A stretch of 42,198 bases of DNA from Candidatus Kuenenia stuttgartensis. Its GTDB lineage: Bacteria; Planctomycetota; Planctomycetia; Pirellulales; UBA1268. Positions 34,231 through 42,006 of this stretch are shown in pieces (positions within the stretch are counted from its first letter, which is position 1; the number at the start of each line of letters is the position of its first letter). The DNA is taken from contig CALQRA010000014.1 of NCBI GenBank assembly GCA_943332855.1, positions 1 to 42,198 of the forward strand. The letters run 5' to 3'. The notes beneath the pieces were generated by a model. It was not told the DNA's origin. It ran no database searches and saw only the letters and a list, made by a program, of their open reading frames with translations. Made by a program: the position numbers and the translations under genes.

Positions 34231-34430
34231 GGTGGGGGGCGAGGTCCGCGAGCCTGGGGGGAATGCGGCGACGCTGCGGGCCGGCACCGCGTCGGCCCCT
34301 GGGGATTCTCCGCTTCGGGTCTAACGATCAGGGGGAGTGTTGCAGGGGTGCCTTCAAAGCGGTTTGTGCGGCATGTGCGGTGCCGATAGCGATTGAGAAT
34401 GGAAGCGAATCATTCTCAAGAGGGGCCATG
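34231..34430. other. Gap after the giant gene
   Basis: 200 bases without a convincing gene. GGGCCG (34278-34283) and CGGCCC (34293-34298) form a small GC hairpin that may end giant-gene transcription, though no T-run follows. A longer inverted repeat next to the following gene is listed separately. Confidence 0.4.
34393..34419. promoter_or_regulatory. Perfect 9-bp inverted repeat, Fur-box-like operator
   Basis: TTGAGAATG (34393-34401) and CATTCTCAA (34411-34419) are exact reverse complements separated by 9 bases. The right half reads GCGAATCATTCTC, close to the Fur consensus half GATAATCATTATC. It ends one base before the GAGGGG ribosome-binding site of the outer-membrane protein gene, so it could act as an operator or as an RNA hairpin occluding translation. 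Iron control is inference. Confidence 0.5.
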
Positions 34431-35246
34431 ATGCGGACACTCCTTCTCGTCTTGGTTGTGGCCGTTACCGCTGAACGATTGGCTTCGGCGGGGGATGTCT
34501 CCTGCACGGCGATCGATCTCTCCGGGCTCGACGGATGCCCTGAGTCAGGCGAATCAGGTGAGTCAGGGAGCGTTGACGGGGATTCGTTTTTTGATCCCCA
34601 GGCTTTGCTCGACCTGGGGGAATCCGCCACCGGCCCGCAGTTCTATCTTTCCGGGATCGTCGGGGGATCCTTCGCCACGCTCTCGCAGCCCGATCTCCCG
34701 AGCAGCAACGCGATTCTCAATCAGACGCTCCTCACCGGTGGCGGCGCCGCCGGCTGGGCGTTCGAGCGGCCGTACGGCTTCTGGCGCACCGAGTTTGAGG
34801 CCCGCAGTCGGGAGCGGATGCAATTCACCGAGATCGACCCCGTCGCCGGCGTCACCTCGCTCCACGCCCGCAACGGTTGGTCGACGATGGCCAACGCCTG
34901 GCGCGACATCAACCTCACCGATCAGGCCGGGATCTACGTCGGCGGCGGCATTGGCGCTGGCGGCTACCGCTGTGCGTTTCATGGCGAGAATCTGGGCACG
35001 ACCGTCACCGGCACGACCGGGATCACATCGTTTGCCTGGCAGGCCGGTGGCGGCGCCATTTATGCCTTCAGCGACCGTGTCACGCTCGATCTCGGCTACC
35101 GGTTCTTTTCGCTCGGGTCGGGATCGGCCGACATTTATGTCACGAACGCAGCTGGCACGCTCCACGACACCGTGAAGACGCAATTCGTCGCCAGTGAAGC
35201 GCTCCTGACGCTGCGAATCTACGAACCATTCCGCCGCTGGCGCTGA
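34431..35246 (+). CDS. Outer-membrane beta-barrel protein (OmpA/opacity-like)
   Basis: A 271-residue protein with a signal peptide (MRTLLLVLVVAVTAERLASA, residues 1-20). A low-complexity acidic stretch (GESGESGSVDGDSF) follows, then an eight-stranded-barrel pattern of alternating residues: FYLSGIVGGSFATLSQ, GFWRTEFEARSRERM, AGIYVGGGIGAGGYRCAF, ITSFAWQAGGGAIYAF and VTLDLGYRFFSLGSG. The last strand ends near EALLTLRIYEPFRRW. Start: two ATGs lie at 34428 and 34431; GAGG at 34420-34423 gives 4 and 7 bases of spacing, favouring 34431. Upstream in-frame starts would put Cys-rich non-signal sequence first and are rejected. It shares one base with the next gene, so the two are translationally coupled. 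It could be a partner or anchor for the giant protein, which is only inference from position. Confidence 0.78.
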   Translation: MRTLLLVLVVAVTAERLASAGDVSCTAIDLSGLDGCPESGESGESGSVDGDSFFDPQALLDLGESATGPQFYLSGIVGGSFATLSQPDLPSSNAILNQTLLTGGGAAGWAFERPYGFWRTEFEARSRERMQFTEIDPVAGVTSLHARNGWSTMANAWRDINLTDQAGIYVGGGIGAGGYRCAFHGENLGTTVTGTTGITSFAWQAGGGAIYAFSDRVTLDLGYRFFSLGSGSADIYVTNAAGTLHDTVKTQFVASEALLTLRIYEPFRRWR

Positions 35247-36349
35247 TGTTTATGAACCTCCTCGATCGCCGCCGTGCCGTTGCTACCCTGCTTGCTGCCG
35301 CCACATCATTCGGCGGCAGGATCGGGAGCGCCGCTGAACCGGATTCGGCCGCTGACGCGCCCCGCCCCCCTCTCCGCCTCGGACAGATCGGCGTCGGCCA
35401 CGGGCATGCCAACAAACTCGCCGTCTATCGCGACTCCCCCGATTGGGAGGTCGTCGGCATCTGCGAGCCCGATGCCGGCTTGAGAGCTGCCGCCGAAAAA
35501 CAGAAGACCTACCAGGGGCTCCCCTGGATGTCGCGCGACGAGCTCCTCGCTGTCGACCGCCTCGATGCGGTGCTCGTCGAGACGAAGCCCGATGCGTCGC
35601 TCAAGCACGCCGCCGCCGCCATCGCCGCCGGCAGGCATGTCCATCTCGACAAGCCCGCTGGCACGTCGCTGCCGGCCTATCGCAGGATCCTCGACGAGGC
35701 CAACACGAAGGGCCTCGTCGTTCAGATGGGCTACATGTTCCGCTTCAATCCGGCGGTCATGCTGCTGCGGGAGTTTCTTGACCAGGGTTGGCTCGGCGAC
35801 GTGTTTGAAGTCAGCGCCGTGATGAGCAAGGTGGTCGAGCCGGCTGCCCGGAAGGAGTTTGCCCGCTTTCACGGCGGGATGATGTTCGAACTCGGCTGCC
35901 ACGTCATCGACCTCGTCGTCGCCGTTCTCGGGAAGCCCGACCGCGTCGAGAGCGTGCTGCGCCACAGCCAAACAAACGCCGACGACACGCTCGCCGACAA
36001 CACCCTCGCCATCCTTCACTACCCCCGGGCCGTTGCCACAGTCCGCGCAAGCGCCCTCGAAGTGGAGGGCTTTTCCCGGCGCCACCTCACCGTCTGTGGC
36101 ACGCAGGGCACCTTTCACATCCAGCCCCTCGATGACCCGTCTGCTCGGATCACGCTCGACCGCCCCCGAGGGATGTTTCCCCAGGGAATCACCGAGGTGC
36201 CATTCCCCGGATTCACCCGCTACATCGCCGACGCGGCCGAGATGGCGGCGATGATCCGCGGCGAGAAGGCTTCGCCGTTCACCCCCGACCACGATCTGGC
36301 CGTCCAGGAGACGGTGTTACGTGCGGGCGGGATGCCGATTGACGGGTGA
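35246..36349 (+). CDS. Gfo/Idh/MocA-family oxidoreductase, exported
   Basis: A 367-residue NAD(P)-dependent sugar or inositol-type dehydrogenase. A twin-arginine-type leader (residues 8-30, DRRRAVATLLAAATSFGG) is followed by the Rossmann loop IGVGHGH (48-54). VHLDKPAGT (132-140) holds the DKP form of the family's EKP motif, and GCHVIDL (217-223) holds the catalytic-site His219 and Asp222. Length fits the family. The ATG overlaps the stop of the outer-membrane protein gene (TGATG); an ATG two codons later (35252) is an alternative. Tat-exported members of this family are numerous in Planctomycetes, and the substrate cannot be told from sequence. Confidence 0.88.
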   Translation: MFMNLLDRRRAVATLLAAATSFGGRIGSAAEPDSAADAPRPPLRLGQIGVGHGHANKLAVYRDSPDWEVVGICEPDAGLRAAAEKQKTYQGLPWMSRDELLAVDRLDAVLVETKPDASLKHAAAAIAAGRHVHLDKPAGTSLPAYRRILDEANTKGLVVQMGYMFRFNPAVMLLREFLDQGWLGDVFEVSAVMSKVVEPAARKEFARFHGGMMFELGCHVIDLVVAVLGKPDRVESVLRHSQTNADDTLADNTLAILHYPRAVATVRASALEVEGFSRRHLTVCGTQGTFHIQPLDDPSARITLDRPRGMFPQGITEVPFPGFTRYIADAAEMAAMIRGEKASPFTPDHDLAVQETVLRAGGMPIDG

Positions 36350-36870
36350 GCATCCTGTCGCGGTTTCGGGAGGGCTTGTGACATCCGGTTTTCGGGCCCA
36401 AGCGTGGCTTCGGGGTCGCCCGTGCCCCCAGCCGAGTTCGCTACGGGCATCCTTGCCCTCCGCTCTCTCCGCGCCGCTATCGCTTTCGCCCTCCTTTCCT
36501 TCGCTCACCGGCGAGGCCGGCTCTCGGAGCACGGGCGACCCCTCGCTGACAGCGTCAAGTTTGGTGCGTTGCGCGTAGGGTTACTTTGCCGGCGCACAGG
36601 ACGAGGCCGGGGTCGGCGAACGCTCGAGTCGCCCCGATCGCGCCTACCGCTTCGAACGGCCCGCGTGACTGGTCTAAAGCGATGCGGGGCGACGAGACTT
36701 TTGCCGCCCCGGCCGACGGAACAACCAAGAGGAATGGCACCGAGGGTTCGGCCTCCAATGTGGCTGCGGGGTCGCCTGTGCCCCGTTGCCACGCCTGCGG
36801 TAGCATGGTGGGGGTCAGCAACGCCTGGGGTGCGTCGCTGGGCTTCTGCCTGCGGACAACGGGAGATTCC
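36350..36870. repeat. Non-coding stretch with dispersed GC-rich repeat
   Basis: 521 bases without a gene that I believe. GGGGTCGCCCGTGC (36412-36425) recurs inverted as GCACGGGCGACCCC (36529-36542), a perfect 14-bp match enclosing 103 bases. A 25-bp direct copy with two mismatches compares 36404-36428 with 36761-36785 (GTGGCT..GGGGTCGCC.GTGCCCC). Such intergenic repeats, often mis-called as short Arg-rich proteins, are typical of planctomycete genomes. The promoter of the PDZ gene must lie at its right end. Confidence 0.6.
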
Positions 36871-37881
36871 ATGAAGTCGATTCGCGCCGAGAGGCTCCTC
36901 GCTGGCCTCGTGTCGATTGTGGTCGTGATCGTGATGGGGCTCTGCGACGGCCTGCCAGGGCTTGCCGCCCGTGCCGACGACACCGAGGCGCCGAGCCGAC
37001 GCGAGGCGAAGCCAGGCCGTCCCCGGATGGAGCCGATGCCACCCAAAGCGGAGAGCCAACCGCGCCGGCCTTTTGATGACGCCGAGGAGGGGGGTGAGCC
37101 ACGCAACGCCGCCGCCGACAACCGGCCGGCCGACCGGGCCCGCCCGGCTGCAAGTCCACGCCGCCTTGGCACCACGTTCGCGCCGGTTCCCGCCGCCGTC
37201 CGCGAGCAACTCGATCTTCCCGACGGGGTCGGCCTCCTTGTCGACGCGGTCGAACCGGGAAGCCCCGCCGCCGCTGGGCTGAAACGGTTTGACATCCTGA
37301 CTCGCTTCAACGACCAGATCGTCTGCAACGCTGATCAGCTCGCCACGCTCCTCAAGCTCCGCAAGCCGGGCCCGGTGCCGCTGACAATCCTTCGTGGCGG
37401 CCGGGAGCGGAAGATCCAAGTGATCCTTCCCCAGGCCGATCCAGCCGATGACGAGATGCCCCTGGCCGAAGCCCCCGGACCGGCGCCCGGGTTCGCGCCC
37501 GGCTTTCCTCCGGGATTCGCTCCGGGATTCGCTCCGGGCGCTGGAAACGTGCCCGGTGATCTCCAAAAGCAGATGGAGGATCTGGCGCGGCAACTGCAAA
37601 AGCAGCCGTTTGGGGCAGGGGGGGGAGGAGGCCGGTCGCGGACGACGCGGATGTCGGTCTCGCCGCAGGGAAACGAGCGGATCGACACCGAGTCGGATGG
37701 CACCACGACGATCGAGATTCGCCAGTCGGCGGGCAAGTTCAGCATCGAAATCCGTGGCGCCGACGGCGCAAAGATCCACGCCGGCAAGCTCGACACCGAT
37801 GCCGATCAACGCCGGGTGCCGGAGAAATTTCTTGATCGCGTCGAGCGACTGTTGGAAGAGATCGGCGGCGCCCGCCGGTAG
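36871..37881 (+). CDS. Secreted PDZ-domain protein
   Basis: A 336-residue protein. Residues 1-35 are a signal peptide or N-terminal membrane anchor (LLAGLVSIVVVIVMGL). A charged, Pro-rich linker (38-95) follows. The PDZ domain, about 101-187, contains GVGLLVDAVEPGSPAAAGLK, DILTRFNDQIV and a closing strand PLTILRGGRERKIQVIL. A short Gly-Phe-Pro repeat (205-223, PGFAPGFPPGFAPGFAPG) precedes a helix (229-246) and a beta-rich C-terminus with a final helix. There is no protease domain, so it is not a DegP-type enzyme; PDZ proteins of this kind bind peptide tails. The start at ATG 36871 has GGGAG five bases upstream, and the longer frame before it is not protein-like. The next gene starts 33 bases later. 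Confidence 0.78.
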   Translation: MKSIRAERLLAGLVSIVVVIVMGLCDGLPGLAARADDTEAPSRREAKPGRPRMEPMPPKAESQPRRPFDDAEEGGEPRNAAADNRPADRARPAASPRRLGTTFAPVPAAVREQLDLPDGVGLLVDAVEPGSPAAAGLKRFDILTRFNDQIVCNADQLATLLKLRKPGPVPLTILRGGRERKIQVILPQADPADDEMPLAEAPGPAPGFAPGFPPGFAPGFAPGAGNVPGDLQKQMEDLARQLQKQPFGAGGGGGRSRTTRMSVSPQGNERIDTESDGTTTIEIRQSAGKFSIEIRGADGAKIHAGKLDTDADQRRVPEKFLDRVERLLEEIGGARR

Positions 37882-37914
37882 CCGTTGGATTCACAAGCAA
37901 CGAGGAAAACCCTG

Positions 37915-38820
37915 ATGACCACGCCAGTCTCCCGTCGCCGATTCGTCGCGGCGTCGGCCCTCCTTTCCGCCGGAGTTCTTGGAGGCCGGGCGCCGGCCGC
38001 CGACACCTCGCGGGCCGCCGCCGACCCGACGTACACGATCCGCCATCACGGCATCCGCCACACCGTGATGGGATGGTGTTTCAATCCGATGGACACCCTC
38101 GAACTCGCCCGTCACGCCAAGGCAATCGGCCTGGAGGGGATCGAGGGGATCGACCGGAAGTTTTATCCAGACGTCAAGAAACTCGGGCTCGAGATCTCGC
38201 TCGTCTCGAGCCACGGCTTTGCCGAGGGGCCGTGCAATCCGCGCTTCTTCGACCAAGCAGTCGCCAAGCTCTCGGAGGCAATCGAGGTCGCCAAGGAGGT
38301 CGGCTCAAAGAAGGTGATCACGTTCACCGGGATGCGCTTTGACGGAATGGATGAGGAGCAGGGGGCAGCCGACTGCATCGCCGCCTGGAAGAAGGTTTTG
38401 CCGCAGGCGGAGGCCGCCGGCATCACGCTCTGCCTCGAACATCTCAACTCCCGTGATTCCTCCCATCCGATGAAGGGGCATCCGGGCTACTTTGGCGACG
38501 ATGTCGACTTCTGCGTCGACCTTGTCAAACGCGTTGGCTCCCCCAACTTGAAGCTCCTCTTCGACGTCTATCACGTCTCGATCATGAATGGCGACATCAT
38601 CCGCCGGCTCCGTCAGCACGCCGACGTCATCGGCCACATCCACACCGCCGGCAACCCCGGCCGGGGCGAGCTCGACGACACGCAGGAGATCGACTACCCG
38701 GCCGTGATGCGGGCGCTTTCCTCGGTTGGCTACCACGACTTCGTCGCCCATGAGTTTCTCCCCACCTGGGATGATCCAATCCTCGCCCTCCGGCACGCGG
38801 CGATGGTCTGCGACGTCTGA
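37915..38820 (+). CDS. Hydroxypyruvate-isomerase-like TIM-barrel protein, Tat-exported
   Basis: A 301-residue sugar-phosphate isomerase/epimerase-type (AP endonuclease 2 superfamily) TIM barrel. The leader VSRRRFVAASALLSAGVLGG (5-24) is twin-arginine type. Expected metal ligands are present: Glu175 in CLEHLN, Asp217 in LLFDVYH, His241/His243 in GHIHTAGNPGRGE, and Glu280 in AHEF. NPGRGE and the terminal YHDFVAHEFLPTWDDP are characteristic of Hyi relatives. Actual substrate is unproven; many planctomycete paralogues are exported and annotated only as TIM barrels. ATG 37915 has GAGGA at 37902-37906 with 8 bases spacing, preferred to a TTG at 37885. It sits between the PDZ gene and the cytochrome fusion and is probably cotranscribed with them. 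Confidence 0.87.
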   Translation: MTTPVSRRRFVAASALLSAGVLGGRAPAADTSRAAADPTYTIRHHGIRHTVMGWCFNPMDTLELARHAKAIGLEGIEGIDRKFYPDVKKLGLEISLVSSHGFAEGPCNPRFFDQAVAKLSEAIEVAKEVGSKKVITFTGMRFDGMDEEQGAADCIAAWKKVLPQAEAAGITLCLEHLNSRDSSHPMKGHPGYFGDDVDFCVDLVKRVGSPNLKLLFDVYHVSIMNGDIIRRLRQHADVIGHIHTAGNPGRGELDDTQEIDYPAVMRALSSVGYHDFVAHEFLPTWDDPILALRHAAMVCDV

Positions 38821-38882
38821 AGAGCCTGCCGGTGTCTGGCGTTGAGCGGTATTCCAGAGACGTTTCAACCGTGGAGAAAGCA

Positions 38883-41453
38883 ATGCGTTGTCGTCGAGAA
38901 CGTGCCGGAGTGGTGGTGGTCGTGTGTGTGACCGCTGGCGTGATCGCGTCGGCCACGGCCTGGGGCACGCCCCCGGAAGTTCTCGATCCGAGATATGTCC
39001 TTGAGCCGTTCGCGGCCGCGCCCGACATCGTCACGCCGACCGGCTGCACGCATGATGATAAAGGGCGGCTGCTCGTCATCGAGTCGCACACCCACCATCG
39101 CCCCGAGGGCTACATCGGCCCCGCGCACGATCGGATCCGCCTCATCGAGGACACCGACGGCGACGGCCGAGCCGATCGTTTTCGGACGTTTTACGAGGGG
39201 ACGAAGGCGACGATGGGGCTGCGGCGCGGCCCGGCCGGTGCCGAAGCGTGGATCTACGTCGCCACCCGTTCGGCGGTCTTCCGGATCCGGGACACCGATG
39301 GCGACGACATCGCCGACGCCCGTGAGGATCTCCTCACGCTCGACACCAGCGGCGACTATCCCCACAACGGCCTCGGCAGCATGGCCTTCGATGCCGATGG
39401 CCGCCTCGTCATCGGCTTGGGCGAGAACCTCGGCGTCCCCTACAAGCTCGCGGGCAATGACGGATCGAGCTGGTCGGGGGAAGGGGAGGGGGGAGCCGTT
39501 TTTCGCTCCTCGGCCGAAGGAAACCATCTCGAGCGGATCGCCACCGGGTTCTGGAATCCCTTTGGGCTCGGCATCGATCCACAGGGGAGATTGTTCACCG
39601 TTGACAACGACCCAGACGGCCGGCCCCCCTGCCGGCTGATCGATGTCGTTCCCACCGGTGATTATGGCTATGAGTTTCGCTATGGCCGCAGCGGGAGGCA
39701 TCCGCTCCAGGCCTGGGACGGCGAGCTGCCCGGCACGCTCCCAATGGCCGCCGGCACCGGCGAAGCCCCGTGCAACGTCGTCCCCTTCGACGGGAGCTTG
39801 TGGGTGAGCAGCTGGGGGCACAACCGGCTCGAGGTGTTTGAGCCCCGGCCCGATGGAGGAGCGTGCCGGGCGACCGCGAGGATTCCCGTCCAGGGGGATC
39901 AGGAGTTCCGGCCGGTCGATCTGTCGATCGCCCCCGACGGCGCGCTCTTCTTCACCGACTGGGTCGACCGCAGCTATCCGGTCCATGGTCGCGGCCAGAT
40001 CTGGCGGCTGCGGGTGAAGGAGGGGAGTCTGCGCACTGGCACCGACGGCTTTGCACCGCTTTCCGCCGGCGAGCAACGGGCCCGTGAGCTGGCTGGCCTC
40101 GACGAGCAGGGACGGAGCGAGAAGGTGCCCGCCGCGGCCTCTCTCCGCGCCGGCCTCCACGACGCCGATCCCTTTGTCCGCCAAGGGGCGGTGGCGGGGA
40201 TGGTGGCGACGGGGGGGAAGGCGCTCCCCGAGTTTGCCGACTGCGACGCTCCCAGAGAGCGGGAATCGGCGCTCCTCGTGCGGCGCTGGCTCGACGACAT
40301 GAGCCGGCACGGGCGGGCTCCGGGCGACCAGCCCTGTGGCGCCGCGGTGCCGGGGGGACGCGAGGCCCTCCTCGAGCAAGCGCTTGCCGACGCCGACGGC
40401 GGGGTTCGGTTTCTCGCCATTCGCTGGATCGCCGACGAGCGGATCGTAACGCTGCGCCCGGCGCTCGAGCGGCTCCTGGCCGACCGGAACACCGCGCCGC
40501 GGCTGATGCCAGGATTGCTTTCGGCACTCGACTGGCTCGACGATGAAAAAGTCGATCGGGAGGCCTCGCAGCGGCGCCTCCAGGCGATCTGGCAGGATGC
40601 CGACCGCCCAGCCGCCGTGCGCCTCGCGGCCCTGCGCATGCTGCCCCAGGCACCGTCAGATGCGAATCTCGCGGCGGTTGTGGCTGTGGCGACGATGCGC
40701 GCGGCCCAGCCGCCGCTCGACGAACCGGCGCTTGAGCTTCTGGCCCGCGAGGCGGTGCGGCTGCTCGCCACGAGCACCACCGCGGAGGCGGTCGGGGCGC
40801 TGGCGCAGATCGCGGCCGATGCCAGGCTCCCCGGCACCCGCCGGGCCGATGCCCTCGTCGGGCTCGCCCGCCTCCCCGATGCCACCAGCCGGCTCGAAAC
40901 GGCCTCCACCGATCCCGATCCAACGGTAGCCGCCACAGCCCGCCGCCTGGGGGCGACCTCGCCACCGTCAGCTGCTCAAGGCCGGCCCGCTGCCGCTGAC
41001 CTGGTCGGCTGGGAGGCTCGGCTCGAAGCCCCCGGCGACGCCGATGCTGGCTGGCGGATCTTCTTTGGCAGTCGCCTTGCCCGCTGCGGGGAGTGTCATG
41101 CCCACGCCGGGCGCGGGGGGGCGATCGGGCCCGATCTGGCCGGAATTGCGACGCGGATGGGGCGCCGGCGCGTGCTCGAATCGCTCCTTCAGCCGGCGAA
41201 GGAAGTCGGGCCGATGTTTCAGCCCTACGCCCTCCACCTCGCCGACGGCCGCGTGGTTACCGGCCTGCCGGTCGGCCTCACCGACGGCGACCGGCGCGAG
41301 CGGATCCTCGCCGCCGACGGCACCGAAGCGATCGTGGAGCTTGCCGGGGTTGAGCAGCGCGTGCCGCTGGCGACGTCGATCATGCCGGCAGGGCTCGAAG
41401 CGGGCCTTTCCGACGCCGATCTCCGCGACCTCCTTGCGTTTCTCGCCGAGTGA
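38883..41453 (+). CDS. PVC-type beta-propeller/HEAT/cytochrome c fusion protein
   Basis: An 856-residue exported redox protein. A signal peptide (1-28, ending ASATAWG) precedes a beta-propeller dehydrogenase-like domain (about 30-395) with IEDTDGDGRADRF, FRIRDTDGDDIADARE, IATGFWNPFGLGIDPQGRLF and FFTDWVDRSYPVHG; this is the TIGR02604-type N-terminal domain. Residues about 410-690 are HEAT-like helical repeats (DPFVRQGAVAGMV, RLAALRML). The C-terminus is a cytochrome c (TIGR02603-type) with a haem site CGECH (C735, C738, H739) in GSRLARCGECHAHAGRGG and candidate Met ligands in SIMPAGLEAGLSD. Such fusions are characteristic of Planctomycetes and probably oxidise a sugar or alcohol and pass electrons on. 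GGAG at 38873-38876 supports the ATG at 38883 over a GTG at 38832. Convergent with the DinB gene. Confidence 0.9.
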   Translation: MRCRRERAGVVVVVCVTAGVIASATAWGTPPEVLDPRYVLEPFAAAPDIVTPTGCTHDDKGRLLVIESHTHHRPEGYIGPAHDRIRLIEDTDGDGRADRFRTFYEGTKATMGLRRGPAGAEAWIYVATRSAVFRIRDTDGDDIADAREDLLTLDTSGDYPHNGLGSMAFDADGRLVIGLGENLGVPYKLAGNDGSSWSGEGEGGAVFRSSAEGNHLERIATGFWNPFGLGIDPQGRLFTVDNDPDGRPPCRLIDVVPTGDYGYEFRYGRSGRHPLQAWDGELPGTLPMAAGTGEAPCNVVPFDGSLWVSSWGHNRLEVFEPRPDGGACRATARIPVQGDQEFRPVDLSIAPDGALFFTDWVDRSYPVHGRGQIWRLRVKEGSLRTGTDGFAPLSAGEQRARELAGLDEQGRSEKVPAAASLRAGLHDADPFVRQGAVAGMVATGGKALPEFADCDAPRERESALLVRRWLDDMSRHGRAPGDQPCGAAVPGGREALLEQALADADGGVRFLAIRWIADERIVTLRPALERLLADRNTAPRLMPGLLSALDWLDDEKVDREASQRRLQAIWQDADRPAAVRLAALRMLPQAPSDANLAAVVAVATMRAAQPPLDEPALELLAREAVRLLATSTTAEAVGALAQIAADARLPGTRRADALVGLARLPDATSRLETASTDPDPTVAATARRLGATSPPSAAQGRPAAADLVGWEARLEAPGDADAGWRIFFGSRLARCGECHAHAGRGGAIGPDLAGIATRMGRRRVLESLLQPAKEVGPMFQPYALHLADGRVVTGLPVGLTDGDRRERILAADGTEAIVELAGVEQRVPLATSIMPAGLEAGLSDADLRDLLAFLAE

Positions 41454-41504
41454 GTGGCACTCGCCGTCAGGCGGGCTTCATCCCCTCGATCCGCCGCCAC
41501 GCGC
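41454..41504. terminator. Possible bidirectional terminator between convergent genes
   Basis: 51 bases separate two convergent stops. GTGGC (41454-41458) pairs with GCCAC (41496-41500), and inside it GGCGG (41470-41474) pairs with CCGCC (41491-41495), giving a hairpin with a 16-base loop and a one-sided bulge. No T-run on either strand, so the assignment is weak. Confidence 0.25.
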
Positions 41505-41987
41505 TCAACTCCCGAGGTGCATCATCATGTGGCCGCCGGCATAAAAACCATGGATCGACCCGAGCGTGGGGAAGAGCTCGAGCATCCGCCCTTCGGCCGG
41601 GTTGGCCTTCTGCATCGTGTCGTCGGTGGCTGAGCGGAGCGCCGAAATCGCCTCCTCGCAGCCGGTCCGGAAGGCCTTCACAACCTCGCTCATCGGCGGA
41701 TAGATCGTGCCGGCGGGATCGTCGACGCAGGTCGCGTCTTTGGAAAACACATTCTCGAACGACGCCGGCGGGAGGGTGGGGCTGCCCCCGAGCTGGCCCG
41801 TGATCCGCGGGCCGTAGAGAGACAGGTGCCCGAGGATGAAGGCGGGATGATTCGACTCGACCGTCGTGCCACCGACGGTGGCGAAGCGGGCAAAGCGCTC
41901 GGCGGGGAGCTCCTTCACAAGCCGATCGGCGTAGTTGAGCGAGAGCTGGAGGCTGTCGGCGATCGAGTTACCGATGGAACGGGCCAT
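41505..41987 (-). CDS. DinB-like protein
   Basis: A 160-residue all-helical protein. HPAFILGHLSLYG (47-59) supplies His54, and HGFYAGGHMMMHLGS (146-160) supplies His153 and His157, the three histidines that bind metal in the DinB/YfiT superfamily. The function of such proteins is uncertain; some transfer thiols (bacillithiol or mycothiol) and others are stress-induced. ATG at 41987 follows AAGGA with 8 bases spacing; longer in-frame starts run into the purN end in the wrong frame and are rejected. It lies 19 bases after purN on the same strand, so it is probably cotranscribed. Its C-terminus is short. Confidence 0.75.
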   Translation of the reverse strand: MARSIGNSIADSLQLSLNYADRLVKELPAERFARFATVGGTTVESNHPAFILGHLSLYGPRITGQLGGSPTLPPASFENVFSKDATCVDDPAGTIYPPMSEVVKAFRTGCEEAISALRSATDDTMQKANPAEGRMLELFPTLGSIHGFYAGGHMMMHLGS

Positions 41988-42006
41988 GGGGAGGTTCCTT
42001 GGGGGT

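Noticed and set aside
34263-34430. N-terminal extension of the outer-membrane protein to 34263
   Set aside because: It would bury the signal peptide behind 55 residues of Cys- and Arg-rich sequence and cross the Fur-like palindrome and ribosome-binding site.
36404-36874. 156-codon Arg-rich frame in the gap before the PDZ gene
   Set aside because: It lies on the dispersed repeat, is rich in Arg/Pro/Gly and has no ribosome-binding site; typical mis-call in planctomycete intergenic repeats.
36505-37809. 434-codon minus-strand frame opposite the PDZ gene
   Set aside because: The sense strand has a signal peptide, PDZ domain and good ribosome-binding site; the antisense translation has none.
38865-40379. 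504-codon minus-strand frame opposite the cytochrome fusion
   Set aside because: Antisense shadow of a clear propeller and haem protein.
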